Positions 9,220-19,157 of a stretch of 64,000 nt of DNA are shown piece by piece. Within the stretch, counting starts at the first letter, position 1. Each line of letters begins with the position of its first letter. The stretch is from Orientallactaga sibirica (taxonomy: Eukaryota > Chordata > Mammalia > Rodentia > Dipodidae), in contig JAEOAD010000040.1 of assembly GCA_036365145.1 (NCBI GenBank), positions 10,932,501 through 10,996,500 of the forward strand, given 5' to 3'. The position numbers and the translations under genes are program-made. Under the pieces are notes generated by a model. It did no database searches, was not told the origin of the DNA, and was given only the letters and a program-made list of their open reading frames with translations.

Positions 9220-12062
9220 TCTGGTGGGAAATGACACATTAAACCTGACCTCTTAAACATTCCACCACCCTCCACACAGCACCACAAGAGACCCAGCATG
9301 TATCATATGGACCTATGGATACTGCCTAACACCCAGCTCCCTCAACTCCTAATCACTGTGATATGGCTATTGCTTATCACTCTCAGTGAACAAAGCAGAG
9401 CCATGTCCTTATGTGCACCCTTCTTGCTACTAATCCTGTCATTTCCAACGGTGACAAGGCTTTACTCACTGGATCTCATGAATGGTCACAGCCCTGCTGC
9501 CTCGAGTCTTTGTCGAAGCATGAGAATCCAAGTTTTTTGCGCCCCCCCCCTAAAAAAATTGCTTCCATTTCTTTGGTGGGATTCTCAATCCTGCTATGAA
9601 CATGAAACTTGAGGGCAACGTTATTTGTCTTGTGCAATTGCGAATGTCAATAGTTTTGCTTCTGCAATGTGTAGAAGCTGCAATTACATATCTGAAGTCT
9701 AAGTATACAACTCACTAAATTTACAGTTTACAATACTAGATTAGAACACAGGAAGACTCTTTTTGAACAGAACAGGTCTTTTATTTCTCATGGACTTGCC
9801 TAGTAACTGCAATGAAATGTATAACCATGGCAGCTAGGTTGAAGGGTCAACTGAGGGGAGCTGAAGCTCTTTGTCTCTGATGCTGACCCCCCTCCCCATC
9901 CTTGAAACAAAACTTGGGATCACAAGATTCTCAGGACAAGTTCTTTCTCATGAGGCACCTTGTTCCCACACAGAAATCTTAAGGTGAATAGAACTTAGCC
10001 TCTAACAGGGATGCCTGCTGCAGAAAGGGCACTGACAGAGCAACACATCCCATCATCAAGGCGTCTGAAAGGGTTTTGAGTGAGGTTCAGGGTAAAGGGT
10101 TAGCATGAAAGCTCCATAGCCAGCAGCCTTCTCAGGAGGAAGGAGATTCAAAGCCTCTTTGATGAAAACTGTTAAAGTTCCTTTCTTTCTTTTCATACTC
10201 AGAGTGAGCTAGCATGGCAGGCATGCCCTTGAAACCTGCAGACCAGTGGTGGAAGCCAGCTCTGGCTCCAAGCTTAGAAGATGTTAGCACAGGTGGAGGA
10301 CGGAGTATGAGGTTGTTTATTTACCTAAGGAATTCTCATGACATGTATATGTTGCAAATTCTCAAACCTGGCACCTGGAGGCTTCTGATTTGTATTACAC
10401 AAAGAGATACAAAATGATCTAAAAATAATTAACCCAACAGAGAATTGGTCAATAGGCTTAGGATTCATTTGCATGACAAGTTCAAGCTACAGGATGGTGC
10501 CACCTATGGCTGTCAGACATCTGATAGCCCATCAGTGATTGGGTTTAGGACATATGAGTGAAGCATGCAGGTCATTCTGTTTTAGTGTTATCCAGAGCCA
10601 CTTAAATATTAGAGTCATGAAAAGTCTCTGCACATATGATCAAAAGATTTTGTATAAATATAGTATATTTCAAGTTTTCTCTATGTGCACTTACATTCAT
10701 CTCCACTTAATATATATCTGCATGTCTTTTGAGCCAAGTAAATGCACTTCCTTATACTTTTTCCACAGGTTGCAAAAAACAGAAGTGCAGAATTACAAGA
10801 GGCATTTTCATTCAGCAGTTTTTCTAAATGCTTAAGGTAGATAAATTAAGAAGAAAAAGAAGAAAAAAGTTATGCCATAGAATGTACGACATTCAAAATC
10901 TGACAAAACAGACTTACAGATTTGTGGGTTCACCAACATACCATCACAGTCAAAAGTGGAAAATGCTCTATTAAAATAATGTGTGTAAAGAAGGCACTCA
11001 ATAAATCTGTGTTGGTCTAGTTTGTAGTTTATCTGGAAACCCTTTTAGAGTTCCTTCTCGGGCTCTAATGGAGTATAAAAGCATATGCCTGTCAGGGCAG
11101 TGAGGAGCAAGGCCATATAATTGGTGGATGGATCAGAATCGTCAATGCCTTCATTTGAACTTTATTGATTCACCTTATATAAGGTGATACTCTGGTCTAC
11201 AAAATGTATTTAGCTGTCAAGTTGTAGAAGCTCTCAAACAACCAGATTTCCCAATAAATCTAGCTTGTGGTGGGAAGGACAGTAAAAACACAGTGAGAGT
11301 TCACTGCAATAATTATAGGACCATTAATTCCCACCTCCCATTGCTCTTCATTCCTCTGATACCTGGACGTTTCTCCAAGTAGAATTCTCCATCTTCTCAG
11401 GAAATGCCATAGATCATCCGACTTCCTCTCAATCTCATTTCCAATTAAGTGTTAGAAGTCAAGAAGTTGGTTAAAGTACAAAATATACCCATCGGTTGTT
11501 TATTATGTGTCAAGCTACATGGACATAACAGTAATTTACAGACTGAACTGTTGCATGAGGCATTTGCAGTGTGGTGAGAAAAGGACATGGGTATAAAACT
11601 GTAAATTGTATAAAATTTCTGGAGGAAAGGTGGGAAGTAAAGGAAAAGTATCAAGATGGGGTTTTTTTTTTAAAGTGATACATTAATGTATGCTCACTAC
11701 AAAGTGCCCCTGTCATAACATATTTTTAATTAAGATGGGATAAAATAAATATACTTGTGAATAGATTCTGCTAATAAGATACATGGATAGTAGAGTTCAA
11801 CTTACAGCTACTGACAAGTATAATGTCATCTAGTAAACATTTGGGGAATGGTTTTGTTCTCAGTGGTCTCTGGGTGTTTCCAGGTTCTTCATAAGTGTCT
11901 TGTTCAAAGAACTGGAGGAATGCACTCACAAGTAGCTATGCAAGAAGAAACTTTATTAAGAGTGAAGTGATAGGGAAGCTTAGGATACACAGACAAAGCG
12001 ACAATGGGCCACTTGTGAGTGAAGGGGACTCAAGGCAGCAAGAAGTAGGGTCTGGGTCTTCT
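9220..12062. other. 2.8 kb without recognisable gene or repeat
   Basis: I looked for repeats and coding segments on both strands. A plus frame at 9298-9612 (104 codons) passes through a C-homopolymer (9542-9550) and shows no family resemblance. Minor features are A-rich patches near 10850 and 11660. It may be a single unique interval, or it may hide repeats too old to read by eye. Confidence 0.5.
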
Positions 12063-12300
12063 GTTTTCTTTTTTATTTGAGAGAGAGAGAGAGAGAGAAT
12101 GGAGAGAGAGAATGGGCATGCCAGCAGTCTCTCAGCCACTGTGAACGAACTCCAGTTGCATGTGCCCCATTGTGGGCAATTGAGGCATTGCACCCTTGCA
12201 TCACTTTATGTATCTGGCTAAACATGGGACCTGGAGATTGGAACCTGTGATCTTTGGCTTGTCAGGCAGGCCCCTTAACTGCTAAACCATCTCTCCAGCC
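12063..12300 (-). mobile_element. Dip-type SINE, long-body subfamily
   Basis: The plus strand shows tail, (GA)n, 'gccagcagtctctcagcc', 'caattgaggcattgcacccttgcatcactt' (long-body signature) and 'ctaaaccatctctccagcc'. The sequence 'ctgggtcttct' flanks it at 12052-12062 and 12301-12311, an 11-bp target-site duplication. Confidence 0.93.
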
Positions 12301-12311
12301 CTGGGTCTTCT

Positions 12312-13331
12312 CTTTATATGAGTTTTAGGAGAGAATGGATCAGTTGGTATACTCATATGTAGGGTAGCCTTCTGACTAGGTTGACAGGTTTGGGTCACAT
12401 AATGTTTACTGTGCATGTTCCTTCCCATGATGCACGTGACTTTACCATAAGATGGTAAATAAAATTCACAATTAGAGGACACAATTTTCCTGACTGCACA
12501 TGCACCCAAAACAAGTCCAGGCTGGATGCCCACCCCCCTCCTCCACCACTTATCTTGGATCTTTCTGAGAACATATTTCAGTAGGTACTGATCATGAATA
12601 AAGGATTTTAGAGGTGGAGAAAGTTCACTGTGTAGAGCAGGGTTCATGTGAAGCCTGGTAAAGTTTGGGGTCAGATTGCCAACTGGTTGAAGGGAGCAAG
12701 GTTTAGAAGAAGGGTATGTTCACTGCTTAAGCCAAGCAACATCCCACATGGTTAAACTCTTCCAAAAGCTTGCCTGCCTCAGTTGTTCAGACAGAATAAG
12801 CTTCTATAACTAATTTTATCTAAAGATTTTTATCGTGAAATAAAATGAAGCCAACTATTTTCATCCATTGATCATATTAATTTCTAAATTGATCTATTGT
12901 ATAAATTCACAGGGACCTATTACTCACATTAGTTAATCTCTGGAAATATAAAAGTGTCAAGATAATAAATCAAATATCTATGCTTTAAATAAAATCCTAA
13001 TTTTATAAAGCCTTCAAGATCAATTTGCCTCTTGAATTCATAAAAGCCTGTATGTACACTACTAAAAGCTAGCCAAGACTTGATATATTTAAACCAGATA
13101 AACCTGATAAATTCTCAAAAATCTATATTTTCCTTTCCTAAAAGAACTATTGCCATCAGACAGATGAGCAAACCATAATTATAATAGAATATAATGCATA
13201 TTATAATCTGACTGCACATATGCAAATAATATATGTACATGTTATATATTCTATATGAATCAACAAAATATATCAAGAATATATAGACAATCTAATATTA
13301 ATATTAGTTATTTATTTTATTATAATTCTTG
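12312..13331. other. No recognisable feature
   Basis: A short GC-richer patch lies near 12500-12560. The rest is AT-rich, and the minus frame at 12282-12647 has no family resemblance and starts inside the preceding SINE end. Confidence 0.5.
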
Positions 13332-13490
13332 CTTGTGTGTGTGTCTGTGTGAGTGTATGTGTATATATATATATAAATATGTAAAGTAGTTTGTGTGGTA
13401 TGTATCTAATGCAGTGTGTGATGTTTATGATGTTTGTGGTGTATGTAATGTAGTGTGTGATGTGTGTGTAGAGAGGGGTATTTGAACATA
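13332..13490. repeat. TG-rich imperfect repeat
   Basis: TG/TA-rich sequence includes a diverged repeat in which 'aatg[c/t]agtgtgtgatgt' occurs near 13409 and again near 13447. It borders the B4-type element to the right, on that element's 3' side, as at 7846. Confidence 0.8.
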
Positions 13491-13499
13491 TATGTGCAT

Positions 13500-13812
13500 T
13501 AAGACACCCCCATATGCTCACTTGTGGTGGGGTGCACTTGCCTGCAGTGGCCAGAGTAGAACATCAGGTGTTTCTCTCCCACTTGATCTTGTTTTTAGTC
13601 AGAATTTCATTTTCTACTGTTTCAGGTGCTGTGGGGCTCCATCAATTCTCAGGTCTCTGCTTCCCTGTGGGTCTAGGGGTGCTAGCAAGTGTAACCACAA
13701 GCAGCTGTTTATATGGGATCCAGAGACTTGAACTCAAGCAGTCTCAAGCCCCTCAGGCCCTCATGCTGGCACAGGAAACATACTTAATTACTGAGCCATC
13801 TTTTAAGCCCAT
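13500..13812 (-). mobile_element. Old B4-type composite SINE
   Basis: It shows the block order of the 7.9 kb copy: 'gcactt...tgcagtggccagagtagaacatcaggtg', a B1-like middle with 'tctctgcttccctgtgg', 'gatccagagacttgaactcaagcagtc' and 'ttactgagccatcttttaagccc'. The degraded reverse tRNA head at the right end gives minus orientation. Confidence 0.6.
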
Positions 13813-14182
13813 GGCTATAGTTTTAAAAATTAAAATATATGTCATAGCATCTGAGTTTTAGGGTTGCTTCTAGAATGTATGCAGTGAATAAGCTCTTATA
13901 ATTTTTAAAATTGAGTTAGAAATTAGTTAAACTTCTTTTGAGTTATTGCAGCTTTGAAATTAAGAATATATATTTTGGAGACAGGGTCTCTGTTTGAATT
14001 CCATTCTCTCTGCACGCTTAGGCTCCAGGCTTAGACTTAGTGTTCAGATGATAGTCATGAGCCAGCTCACCTGGATACACTAAAAAAAAAAAAAATTCTA
14101 AACCAAGTAAACTTTTACATCCTCATGATTAAAAAAAAAAGTCTTCAGTAATGTGTGTCTATTGATATTTGAAATCATTTTA
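13813..14182. other. No clear feature
   Basis: AT-rich. A stretch at 13978-14075 ('gagacagggtctctg...ccaggcttagacttagtg') might be a very decayed minus-strand B1-like piece, but I cannot support that firmly. Confidence 0.4.
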
Positions 14183-14431
14183 AATTTTATTTAATTAATC
14201 TATTTATTTGAGTGAGAGATTAAGATAGAAAATGGGCACACCAGTGTCTTCAGCTACTGAAAAAAATGAAAGAAAAAAAAACAACAAAACAAACAAACAA
14301 ACAAAAAAAAAACACCTCTGGATATTTGTGCTACTGTGTGTTTGTGGCTTACCTGGGTCCTGGGGAATCAAACCTTGGTCCTTTGGCTTTGCAGGCTAGC
14401 TCCTTAATTGCTAAGCCACCTCTCCAGCACC
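14183..14431 (-). mobile_element. Dip-type SINE with an internal A-rich expansion
   Basis: The right part is clear: 'gcttacctgggtcctggggaatcaaaccttggtcc' to 'taagccacctctccagcacc'. The left part has the tail and 'aatgggcacaccagtg'. Between them, at about 14259-14312, an A-rich (AAAC)n-like run replaces the body section where 'gcaaacgaactccagatgcatg' is expected. Confidence 0.85.
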
Positions 14432-14544
14432 ATAAAAAGTATTTTAAAGCAGACTATCATGTTACTAATGTTATTTTATTCACAATTATATTGTCTTATC
14501 AGTGGTGGATGATACCATGAACTGGAAGTATGTACTGCTTCTTT

Positions 14545-14580
14545 GGCATGTATGTATGTATGTATGTATGTATGTGTGTG
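14545..14580. repeat. (GTAT)n microsatellite
   Basis: About eight GTAT units followed by GTGTGTG. Confidence 0.93.
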
Positions 14581-14904
14581 TTCCTGTGTATACTTGTGTG
14601 TTCATATGTAGGGGACTCTTTCAGTCAACCAAGCACAGATATGGGGGAAGGGAGTTATTGAAGAGTACAGACTGAGGGGATGTTCCCTAAAGACAAAAGA
14701 AGCGGGCCAGCTCTCACAGGTCCACACAGAGAGGACAGCAACTAGCAGAACAAACAGGTGCTCTCCACTTACTCTGGAAATTCCAGATCCCCCCAACACC
14801 GTAGAGCTGGAACCTAGGATCTGCCCACTGTGAGATCAAAGTCACAAGTTTTCATAAACTCCCAACTGTGTTTGGGGACATGCACATTCTCCAAGTGATG
14901 CCTG
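14581..14904. other. Unclassified moderate-GC block
   Basis: GC is higher than in the surroundings. A minus frame (14602-14799) has no family resemblance. It could be an old retroelement piece, but I cannot name it. Confidence 0.35.
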
Positions 14905-15006
14905 TATGAGAAGTCACTTGTGGTGGCAGGAGTCCTTACCACATCCAGTCCCTGTCTCAGTCTCTCTCTCCACCCTCTACCTCTGTGTGAAAATAAATAA
15001 ATAAAA
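14905..15006 (+). mobile_element. Possible 3' remnant of a Dip-type SINE
   Basis: A C/T-rich stretch ending 'ctgtgtgaaaataaataaataaaag' matches the SINE 3' end. The 5' tRNA-like head is absent, so this rests on composition and tail alone. Confidence 0.45.
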
Positions 15007-15215
15007 GCATTTAAAAGATCCAGGTGATAAAGCTTAATGTTCTTGACAGGATAATGAAAGGGGAAGAACAATTCAGCATTGTACAAAATACAATGTATTG
15101 GGGCTATTCGACAAAGGGATATCTTAGCAACAAGAAGGATGACCCCTGAATCCTTGGGTAAGAAGTGGTTGATTCCCTAAGTTGGGCAATGATGATTTAC
15201 AAGTAGAAAATACTA

Positions 15216-15382
15216 GGGCTTGCAGGCATGGTGGCACGTGCCTTTAATCCCAGCACTCAGGAGGTAGAGATAGAAGGATAGCTGTGTGTTCGAAGCCATC
15301 CTGAGAAAACTACATAGTGAATTCCACGTCAGCCTGAGTTAGAGTGAGACCCTGCTTCAAAAACAACAACGACAACAAAAGT
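15216..15382 (+). mobile_element. B1 SINE
   Basis: It contains 'ggcatggtggcacgtgcctttaatcccagcactc', 'ctacatagtgaattccacgtcagcctgag' and 'gagtgagaccctgcttcaaaa', and ends in a CAACAACGACAAC-patterned A-rich tail. Confidence 0.95.
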
Positions 15383-16830
15383 GGTTGTTAGACATGTTTT
15401 GAGGGGCTGAGCAGGGAATTCATTACTTTTGGTGCATGTTGAATTTGGTCAGAATGTTTATTGGCCACCTAAGGTAAGATGTTAAAGTATGCAAATAAAT
15501 ATATGTCTGGGGTTTAGGAGACTGGAATGGACTAAAGATAAAAATTAAATAATTATAGTTATGGGAGCAAATAAGGTTATCAAGAAAATGTGCTCAATAG
15601 AATAAAAGTAGAAAAAAGAGAGACCAGAACATTGACTTAACACAATGTGGGAGGGAACCAGAAAAGGAGACAGAAGCAGCAACCTGACAGGCAATTAACC
15701 AACCTGACATTCAGGGCAGAAGAGAACATAGAGTGATCTTACAGCGTGTCATGTGCTGACATTTTCTAATAATTTGATGACCAAGAAATGACTTTACATG
15801 GATCACCCTGAAGGCCCCTGGTAAATTCACAAGGCTGATATATAAAGAGTAAATAACTGAATGTTATAAATTTTAAAATAGATTAGGAGAACCGGAGTAT
15901 GGCTGAGTGGCAAGTTTGCTTACAATGCATCACCACCTACATTTAAAGGATATGGAAAGGGTGGGAGGAGTGAGAGAGAGAGCGAGATTGATTCAGGATC
16001 ACAGGCAAAGGCCAGTATCTCAAAGTTTTCCTGTAGATATAGGCAATAATGAGGAACTGTCTGGAAAATAAATGAGAATTGAGGCTTTTGTTTAAATGGA
16101 CAAAAATACGATGCTTATTTCCTTATAAAATTGATACAGGAAAGAGGGAAAAAATATCCTGAAGAGAAATGTGTTAGAATTCGAATTGACAACAGCGGAA
16201 GAGAACAAATGCATAAGTGGAAAGGCGCACTAGAGTCTAGAGAAGAGAGTTCATTCACCTTTAAGACAACAGGCTGGTTTCTCACAGACAGCACTGGAGA
16301 CAAACGTGTGTTAATACGGGGTCTGTAGGCATTTGTCTTGCATTCCTTTCCATGCCTTTTTAAAGTAGGAAGTAAGATTTCAGAATGAGAGAGTGAATGA
16401 CCGGAAAGTGAAGCTTGAGGGAGAATCACCTCTGTGAGAATCCTCTAGAACAACTGGGAGGAAGGGAAGATGTGAGTAGAAAAGGAGGTGTGTTTACCAT
16501 TAACACTCAGCAGAATTAAGAACATACTTAAAGTGAATTAAGAACACAATTAAAGTTAATTTTAATAAAAGTAAACGGAGGTATGGCACATACCTTGGAC
16601 TTGATGCATAAAGTTTTTAAAATACATTTTTAAGGATGAATATCATTCCCTTGTGAAAAAAAAATAGTTTAAATGAAGGACAGATCATACAGAAAGAATG
16701 AGAGACCATCAACATTCAACAAGGCTTTAAAAATATGTTGGGCCCTTATCATATTATACATTATCACTCTCATTGCTTCTGTTCTTTCTAGAACATTGAA
16801 TATGTGTGAGGCATAAGCCAGGATTAATTG
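15383..16830. other. No recognisable gene or repeat
   Basis: Includes a GA-rich patch at 15975-16000. Overlapping frames on both strands at 16115-16430 (about 104 and 65 codons) sit in a slightly CpG-richer section, but neither resembles a known protein. Opposite-strand frames of similar length argue against real coding. Confidence 0.5.
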
Positions 16831-16833
16831 ACT

Positions 16834-16885
<52 letters not shown>

Positions 16886-17000
16886 TCCTTTTCTTTTCTT
16901 TCTCCTTCCTTCCTTTCATCTGTCTTTGAATTATTTCTTCCTTTGTTCTTTCTTTCTGTCTGCCATTCTTTCTCCCTTTTTTCTTTCTTTCCTTTTCTTA
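16831..17000. repeat. (CTTT)n polypyrimidine tract
   Basis: Perfect CTTT tetramers at 16832-16886 continue as an impure C/T-rich tract to about 17000, interrupted near 16925-16935. The plus strand is almost all pyrimidine. Translations across it (FLSFFLSFFL / KERKKERKKE) are artefacts. Confidence 0.95.
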
Positions 17001-17602
17001 AGATTTGCTTCATCCAATCCTTACAAAGTCCTTGCAAAACAAATATTAACCTAGTATTTTAAATGGGAAAGTGACATCCAGAGTGGTTCAGTAGATTTCC
17101 TAAAGCACAAGTATGGGAACCAAAGTTCAAATCCAGGCAGAAACAATCTCCCATTTCCCAATTACTTTTGGAGAACATCATATTTTATGAACAAGTGATT
17201 TCAGAAATTCACTGTCAATATTACTCCCATCATTTTATTAATTAGTCAAATTTTGCCTAGAGCTTTCTTACTTTAAAACGTTTGGTATTTTGAAGATTAA
17301 AGCTGTGTTTCCTCTTTTGTAGAGATACCCATTCTTCAGTTCAATTGTGATTAGTGACATGCAGCTTTAAATATTACCGCTTAATATGTAAGAAACCTAT
17401 CTATAACTACAAGAATATTTCATAGTCACCCTTTTTAAGCATCTTTCCTGCATTAAATGCCTGATTGTCTCTCCTTTGCTTGTTTGGCTGTACTTCATAA
17501 GATTTACTGGTAACCTGATATTTTAGCCATCATGTTATACATTTGATTCTTAATTTTCTAAGGGACCTGTTTTTGGATAGTGATTTCTTTTTCTTTTTCC
17601 TT
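17001..17602. other. No recognisable feature
   Basis: AT-rich unique DNA. Confidence 0.5.
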
Positions 17603-17752
17603 TGTTGGTTTTTTCAAGGTTGGATTTCACTCTAGCCCAGGCTGACCTGGAATTCACTATGTAGTCTCAGGGTGACCTCGAACTCACAGTGATCCTCTTA
17701 CCTCTGCCTCCGCAGTGGGGTGCTGGAATTAAAGGCGTGCACAACCACACTG
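17603..17752 (-). mobile_element. B1 SINE
   Basis: The plus strand reads 'ggttggatttcactctagcccaggctgacctggaattcactatgtagtctcagg...gcctccgcagtggggtgctggaattaaaggcgtgcacaaccacac', the reverse complement of B1. The tail side is at 17603. It lies next to the 3' poly(A) end of the SNRNP35 pseudogene. Confidence 0.95.
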
Positions 17753-17756
17753 TACT

Positions 17757-18640
17757 CTTTTTTTTTTTTTTTTTTTTTTAACTCTCTCATCAGGCTTTAT
17801 TACTCCATCATTTGTACTCTGCACATAAAAACAATTACGTTTTTCTCATGTTCTGTTGCTGGACCTCTTGCTTCTGTCCCTCTTGTCCCTCCCTTTGAAC
17901 CTGTCCTCTTTAAGGTTCGATCTCTCTTTTCCAATCATGTTCTGGCCAGCTCTGTCTTGCCCACATCTCCTCTGGATCCCTGTCATGGTCTCCATCCCTG
18001 GTCCTGGAGTCCCTGTGTCCATCTCGGCACAGAGATAGCTCCCTGTGCCCCCTTTTCCCTTCTCTATAGGACTCGTTTGTAACAACTGGCAAGCTGATGG
18101 GTTTCACAAAGGCAGATCCTGTCCCCCAAATCTCAGCTGCCCCCATTCCTTTTTCCCACCCAGACCACCGGCAGCCGCTGTGGGAGCCAGCTGCGGAGGG
18201 TCCGCTGCAGCTCACAGTCCAAGAGTATCTGGCGCAGTTCGGTCACCAGACCGTGGGCATCACTGTAAGCCTTCATCAGTGCCCGCTCCTCTTTTTGCTC
18301 TATTAAGTCACAGTCCTTGGAGAAGCCAGTCACCAAGCCCCGCACCAGACGGAGCCTCGGGATGTCTCCATGGAGGGAGAAGACTTCCTTTAATTTGTGC
18401 ACTTTGGTCTGCAAGTTGAGTCTAGCCACAAACAGGGTGAGGAGGGGCTCCCCAGTGAACCCTTGGTTAGGGGCACACCCGGCCAGATTGCACAGTCACG
18501 AGGGGCTTCATCTGTGCCACCATGCTGCCAGCTCTAAGCGGGTCATACTCCTTAGCATGGGCATCCAGTCATTTATGTTCCAGTGGTCAGCGGTAGCTCT
18601 CGGGAGCACCGAGACACAGCAGAGAGCCGGCGACCTGATT
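17757..18640 (-). pseudogene. Snrnp35-ps: Processed pseudogene of SNRNP35 (U11/U12 snRNP 35 kDa protein)
   Basis: The parent protein belongs to the minor (U12-type) spliceosome U11/U12 snRNP, with one RRM and a basic Arg/Asp/Glu-rich tail. On the minus strand, frames at 18429-18133 and 18215-17910 give 'ARLNLQTK', 'KLKEVFS', 'RLRLVR', 'LVTGFSK', 'KEERAL' and 'RTLRSW', then 'FVKPISLPVV' and the R/D/H-rich tail, in SNRNP35 order. The expected start codon, just before N-D-W-M-P, is now ATA (18576-18574). A 1-nt deletion follows at the fifth or sixth codon. Further frameshifts lie near 18140 and 17920. The RNP1 core is destroyed ('SKDCDLIEQ' where aromatic residues are expected). There are no introns. 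The 3' end has AATAAA (complement of 17797-17802) and a poly(A) tail seen as T's at 17758-17779. The coding span of about 720 bp is close to the parental length. It is a dead retrocopy; the parent assignment is from memory. Confidence 0.9.
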
Positions 18641-18929
18641 AGTGATTTTTATCTACCCTAAATACATTGTAAAATTTACAAAGCTAACGTCAGGATTTTC
18701 TCACCTGCTGACACTGTTTTCTTTCTCTCTGGAATGAGCACTATGATCCAGCTCAGCATAATCATGACAAAGAAAGTTATCACACTATTGGCCCTATGTG
18801 TAAACATTTAATATTTATTTTATGCAATAATTTATAAGGAATAATCTGTCAGAAGAAACATATATATGTATATAATGTAAAAAAGAAAAAAAAAAAAACT
18901 TCTGGATATCAAATTCAAGGCTTTTAATT
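18641..18929. other. No recognisable feature
   Basis: AT-rich DNA with a short ATATATGTATATA patch and an A-run at 18886-18898. Confidence 0.5.
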
Positions 18930-19071
18930 GGGCTGGAGAGATAATTCAGCGGTTAAGGCACTTAGCTGCAAATTCTAATGACATGGGCTCAATTCCCCAA
19001 TACCTACCTAAGCCAGATACAGAAAGTGGCTCATACATTTGTTCATTTGCAGTGGCTAGAGGTCCTGACGT

Positions 19072-19114
<43 letters not shown>

Positions 19115-19157
19115 TTCTATCTCTTCTTGCAAATAAATAAAGAATATTTTTTAAAGA
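18930..19157 (+). mobile_element. Dip-type SINE
   Basis: Head 'gggctggagagataattcagcggttaagg', B-box region 'gggctcaattcccc', body 'agccagatacagaaagtgg', (TC)n at 19075-19104 and an AAATAAATAAAG tail. The A-box area carries substitutions ('ataattcag' for 'atggcttag'). Confidence 0.92.

Noticed and set aside
9298..9612. 104-codon frame considered as a pseudogene, perhaps mitochondrial
   Set aside because: I tried to match it to mitochondrial ATP6/ATP8 and to WD-repeat proteins and found no consistent agreement; it also crosses a C-homopolymer.
16669..17054. Lys/Glu-rich and Phe/Leu/Ser-rich frames
   Set aside because: Translations of the CTTT polypyrimidine tract.
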